DNA from: Blastomyces gilchristii SLH14081
Lineage: Eukaryota; Ascomycota; Eurotiomycetes; Onygenales; Ajellomycetaceae
Reading direction: 5' to 3'
Length of the DNA stretch: 64,000 nucleotides
NCBI RefSeq assembly: GCF_000003855.2
Contig: NW_003101680.1
Span: forward strand, 2,857,186 to 2,921,185
Of this stretch, positions 59,541 to 64,000 are shown piece by piece (the first letter of the stretch is position 1; each line of letters starts with the position of its first letter). Below the pieces are notes generated by a model. It ran no database searches. It had not been told where the DNA came from and worked only from the letters and a program-made list of their open reading frames with translations. The position numbers and the translations under genes are program-made.

Positions 59541-60681
59541 TTAGTCCTCTCTTTTCAGAAGTGATAAAGAGTTGCAGACATGTAGTTCTCATTGATCAAG
59601 AGCTGCTGTCTCAGATAATATGAAGCTTGAAGTTCAGGTCAGATAATTATAGCTGACTCATTTCACAAGGTATTGTCAGTCACGGCCGCAGAGTCTCTTA
59701 TCAAGAATATCTTCAATCTCTCATTCAAGTTTGTTATCTTCTTCTATGATCTCTGGAAGCTGTCAGTTGAAAGTCAGTTGAGAAGAGAACAGATCAGTGA
59801 TAGCACAGCAGAGTAAGCTCTTATAAAAGACATTATGAATCTCTGATGATGTGTCAAGACAGTAGTTATAACTGTCTAGAACTTCTATCACTTTATACTT
59901 TGTATGATAATAATTCAGTGTGTGAGATGAGCATGGAATCTGTATATTCTTAAGGTTTAATCATATCAGATCTTCTATCTTATATTACTCAGTGAGATCT
60001 TAGTGAACATTGATTCAGTTGTCTTAATCTTGTTTAGTGCTTGTCATAGAGGCTTCTGCTCAGTCACAGATAGCTTGAAGCTTTATTACTATATTATCAG
60101 TGATCTGAATTAAACTGTGATAGTTTGATGTGAACTGTATGATCTCTAGAAGATTTAACACTTTCATATAATAATCATATGTAAGAAAGAACAGACTTAT
60201 ATCTGTTAACACAGCATCTCAATCATTGGTAGTGACCTCTGCATGTAGAAGAAGGTCATGTCAATTATCTTAGAAGTAATTGCAGAACTTATAAAGATAT
60301 TTCTTTATAATCTGAATTGTCTGTTCTGATGCATCATCAGTCTTAGAGTGATAGACAGTTGACAAACAGTGTATAATCTTAAGAACTTGACAGATTCTTG
60401 TTCAGAGAGTACTTATAAATTAACAGCTCTGATCTGATACTATAAATGTCAGTAATTCATGCATCTGATAGAACAGACTCTGTAGAAAAGCTTCAGTGAC
60501 TTGTTCAGCATTCATCTTATTACAAGATTTCAATATTACACTCTTGTTCAATCAGTTTATAATGATCAGAATGTTTCTACAATTCTTACTCTTAGAGAGA
60601 TTAATAGTGAAGTGAATTATTATATCTCATCAGATTCTATCAGAGATATTAAGTGATTTCAGCAGGTCTTTTCTACAGTTC
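59541..60681 (-). pseudogene. Gypsy G7 pol C-terminus (chromodomain, integrase)
   Basis: Colinear with G1 11215-12325. The chromodomain is near 59690-59760, with an unmutated cacggccgc word at about 59680; the integrase C-terminus follows. The sequence switches to an unrelated element at 60682. Confidence 0.78.
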
Positions 60682-62260
60682 TGTAAGAATAAGTGCTCGC
60701 AGGCGATTATTCGGGTGTTTGCAGCTTGGCGTGATATGTACTGTTAACTACTAGAAGTATTCATGGTAGAAAGATAAAATGTAGAGATTAAATGTATAAT
60801 AGCATTCAAGCTGAGTTATGAATAGTATTCATGAACTTCAGTCTATATAGTTATGTGTAGCCAAGAGCTGCTAACTCTATTAATTACATGAGAGATAGAA
60901 ATAGAGATAAAGAATCTGTAAGAAGTGAGATTTCTTACATATTTCTTTCTCTCTAAGACTTTATCTGTGAAGCCTTTCACTGAGTGACTTCATAGAATCA
61001 GCTCAGCACTGCAGTGATACTTACTAAAAACTCTTCATATCTATAAAAATCTCAGTGAGGAAAAATCTCTTGTTATTATAAAGAGAAAACAGTCTGTCAC
61101 TCAGTTTCTTATTCTGTAAGATTCTTTATAATTTATAGATTCTTCTCTGACTATTACACAGATTCATCTTATATCTTTTATATAGAAGAGTTTCAGTTGA
61201 CTCTTAATCATTTTCATGAGATTCTTGTGTAATTATCATACAGATTCATCTCACAGATGAATTACTCTCTGTGAGATCACTCTCATCAAAGAGAAGTATT
61301 TGTAAGTTAATCTTTCACTTATTCTTATAAATCATTATTCTTTAACACTGTAGAATTGTGAGGAATTTTTCATTCTTTCATTAACTCTATAGAATTATAG
61401 AATCAAGATATTCACAGTCTGTAATCACTCTTTATAATCATATAAAAAGATTCAGATCTGTAATTCATAATCACTCTTTATTTACTAGAGTGATCTGACT
61501 GTTCTGTGAAATCACTTATAGTATAAGCAAATCTCTCTAAAGTAGTATAAATATCTCAGATCTGTCTGTGAAATCTCATCTTCTTTTCTCTTTTTCTATA
61601 ACAGCTCTTATTCTTATAAACTATAAGTATTCTTATTCATCTGTGAAGTGTTTTCACTTAGATAATAGAGAGAGAGTGTTTCTGACAATATCTGTATATT
61701 AATTCAAGAACTTCTTAAGAATAAAAAAATTTTCAATTTCAATATCTTTATATACAATCTCTGATCACTGTTAAGCTTCTTGTAAGTGTTTCTATAACTT
61801 CTCTGATTACTTTTTATCAGTTGATGAAGCAGAGATATCACTGCTCATAACAGTGTCTTCATCTCTTTCAGCTCTATCACTGCATCTGATCTTCAGATCA
61901 GTGAGTAACTTCATATCTCTTTCAGATCAGTCTCTGACTTTAAGCAGTGTAGTTTCACTCTTTACTGTAAGTCTCTCTGTAAGTAATTTCTTACAGATTC
62001 TAGCTGACAGTTCTTATAAAGCTTCTGATGTTGTCAGTGTCTTCTGCAGTCTTACAGATCTATGATTATCTTCTCTCTGTCTGCATAATCTCTGACCAGG
62101 TATATGTGAATATGTCTAGGTTCTCTATCAATGATCCTCGCGCCGCGGCGTATTTCTGCAATTTCATTATCAATGAGAGATGAGTCTTCAGATGCCTGCA
62201 AAATCTAGGTAATTAAGGCAATGTGAATGTTATGAATTCACAACAGAAGTTGATCTGGAC
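60682..62260 (-). repeat. Probable long LTR or 3' region of a second gypsy family (G8)
   Basis: Begins tgtaagaataagtgctcg exactly where G7 is interrupted, and lies on the 3' side of a minus-strand chromovirus pol. Short unmutated words at each end (ctcgcaggcgattattcgg near 60692, gcgccgcggcg near 62138) stand in AT-rich DNA. A plausible LTR end is near 62230-62260 (attcacaaca). If so, the LTR is about 1.5 kb. No second copy is in the window, so the limits are tentative. The reading frame 61853-62065 is Ser/Leu low-complexity. Confidence 0.4.
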
Positions 62261-62839
62261 AGATAAGCTCTCTCTTCATATCTCAATTGTTTTCAGGCTG
62301 AATACTTTAGTATAACTGAAAGAGCAGATATAGCTTCATGAGAAATATCTAATCACATACACAGATAATCAGTTTTCAAGATTCTGCTACAACTGTACAC
62401 ACTCTGATGTCTGACTTCTCTGAAGTCTGTGCATTTCTGACAGTCTTCACATCAAATGCAATAATTATCTATATCACAGATATAATACTCTCTACTTCTT
62501 TAAAGAAAGAAATTGATAGTTGTGAGAAAGTTGAATGTTATAAATATTGAGAATGTGAATATAAGTTTACTTTATTTTTTCTTTGTTAATCTCTAAGTTG
62601 TGTTCACAGTTCTGTTTTTATTTTCTTATTTTTTAACTTTAATAAGAGTATGATTTCTTCTTTTCTTTACATACACTGCAGACTGTTCATCTCAGTAGAA
62701 ATTCATCATTTTATAGACTAGAGTTTATAAATAATAGTGTTAATATCTTTATTATAATCAGATTCTTAGTGAAGACTGCATTATTCTGACTTATCAGAAT
62801 TTATAGTATAAAAGTCATGTCTCAGCTTCTACAGATATC
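62261..62839. other. AT-rich 3' region of G8, no gene recognised
   Basis: Between the putative LTR and the end of the G8 chromodomain. It contains T-rich stretches near 62570-62640. Nothing coding was recognised. Confidence 0.45.
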
Positions 62840-64000
62840 TTATCTATTCAGATAATTCTCAAATGAACTTATTCATCTTATCAGAATACTCTTATCACTG
62901 AATCTTGAATCAGAGCTTGTAATCTTGCTTCTCTGAGTTAATAATCTCTTTGACCTGATATTCTCTTTCACTCTCTAGTATCTTATAAATAGAGTGATGA
63001 GTCACAGAATTCTCTTCTAAAAATTTCTTATATTTATGAAATAAAGAGATATAAAAAATATTGTATATCTGTAACTCAGATAATAGTTTTAATTTATAGA
63101 ACTGTGAGTTAACTTTCTTCATAATCTTATAAGACTCTGTCTGTAAGAGATTCAGCTTCTTACTAGATCTCTATATAATAATGTTTTCTAGACTTAGTCA
63201 GACTCTATCATCTTTCTTAAAACTCTTTATAATATGCTTAAAGTCATAGTATCTCTTCTAATACTCTTGAGTCTTTCTCAAGAATTCACAGGCTTTCTCT
63301 CAGATATTCTGAATTCTCTCAGTCAGTTCACAGGCATCATCACACTCTATAGTGTACTCTTACAGATTTATCAAGATTATTCATGAATGAGTCTCAGTGA
63401 GCATTTCAAAGAGAATTATATCTGTACTGATATGTTTTAAGTTATTGTATATAAACTTCACAAGTGATAATTAATACATTCAGTTATTCTGATTGTAATT
63501 GACAAAGCACTACAGATACTGTTTTAATATACTTATTAGATATTCTATCTGATTATCTATCTGTTGATGAAAAGCTGTGCTTAGATCTTATGAGATCTTC
63601 AGTATAGTTATCAGATCAGATCAGAACTTCTCTGTAAAGATTGATCTTCTATCTGAGATAATATTCACAGATAATTCATGCAATCAGATCACATTATAAA
63701 CAAAGATATAAGTTAAATTCTTTGACTTTAAGTTCTTGTAAGTGAGTATAAAGTGTGTTATCTTGATAAAGTAATTCACTATCATCAGTACACTGTCAAA
63801 ACAGGTATCATATATGTTCTTACTTTCAGAGAGACTTATAAGAATATTCATTTCTAGCTATTCTCAAGATTTCTACAGAATGAGTAGAGAAGTAAATTCT
63901 TTATATAATTTGAATCATACTATCTATGAATTCTGATAAATAGTATAAGAATTCACTATCTTTTTCATAAGTTCTTATATCTTCAGTCAGAAGTATTTTC
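62840..64000 (-). pseudogene. G8 pol C-terminus: integrase end and chromodomain (second chromovirus family)
   Basis: The minus strand from the window edge carries the integrase C-terminal region. The segment at about 63220-63120 gives a W-S-x-N-I..R..KKL-type linker. It is followed by KKVNSQFYKLKL and IYNIFYISLFHKYKKFLEENSVTHH (62910-63122), matching the gypsy consensus for the IHNVFHVSLL motif. A chromodomain follows at about 62975-62843 (YQVKEIINSEK...FKIQ--EYSDKMNKFI-E). The sequence differs clearly from the G1-G7 family. Stops are of the RIP type. RT and gag lie beyond the window. Confidence 0.75.

Noticed and set aside
61853..62065. Small secreted protein candidate
   Set aside because: Ser/Leu-rich frame in low-complexity DNA next to a transposon, without cysteine pattern or clean signal peptide.

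Overview
This window looks like a repeat-rich, heterochromatic, AT-rich block of a filamentous fungal nuclear genome, most likely an ascomycete of the Pezizomycotina type. Three things point that way. Elements carry dense C:G-to-T:A transitions of the kind left by repeat-induced point mutation (RIP). The element repertoire is chromodomain Ty3/gypsy retrotransposons, a Tad-like LINE, Ty1/copia and hAT-like DNA elements. The only intact gene is a fungal-type (FunK1-like) protein kinase. Assignment to a species is not possible from the sequence alone. A run of 100 N at 9109-9208 marks an assembly gap.

Layout. 1-2056 is the right arm of a large hAT-like element (H2). 2057-4010 is AT-rich DNA with no recognisable gene. 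4010-6948 is a sharply bounded island of normal base composition with one intact, intronless kinase gene (4212-6566). 6949-9864 holds two 506-bp hAT-type MITEs and a decayed Ty1/copia gag-protease region. From 9865 onward almost everything is transposons inside transposons.

The nest can be unpicked from target-site duplications (TSDs). LINE B, found in three pieces (10287-10390, 42244-44127, 55010-58523), sits between fragments of another LINE (E). It was hit by gypsy G1 (10391-42243, TSD agaaa) and gypsy G5 (44128-55009, TSD gcagt). G1 in turn holds a MITE (TSD tcaagaat), a solo LTR (TSD acttg), a full gypsy G3 (16033-21789, TSD actca) and a 19.5-kb hAT-like element H1 (21995-41527, 8-bp TSD ctatctat). 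H1 itself holds a full gypsy G4 (23112-28814, TSD gttat), a near-complete LINE A (tail at 30750, ORF1 start at 37216) that carries its own MITE, and an unmutated tRNA-type SINE (39005-39374, 13-bp TSD). G5 holds a truncated LINE C and part of a plus-strand gypsy G6. The window ends in gypsy G7 and a second, distinct chromodomain gypsy (G8).

Working relationships. The LINE supplies the likely retrotransposition machinery for the SINE, because their 3' ends and (AAT)n tails match. The gypsy elements end pol in a chromodomain, a domain known to direct insertion into silent chromatin, which suits the pile-up seen here. H1 or H2 is a candidate parent for the 506-bp MITEs through shared termini. 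None of the transposon reading frames is open now; they are interrupted mainly by TGG-to-TGA, CGA-to-TGA and CAA-to-TAA changes. The kinase gene between them is untouched.
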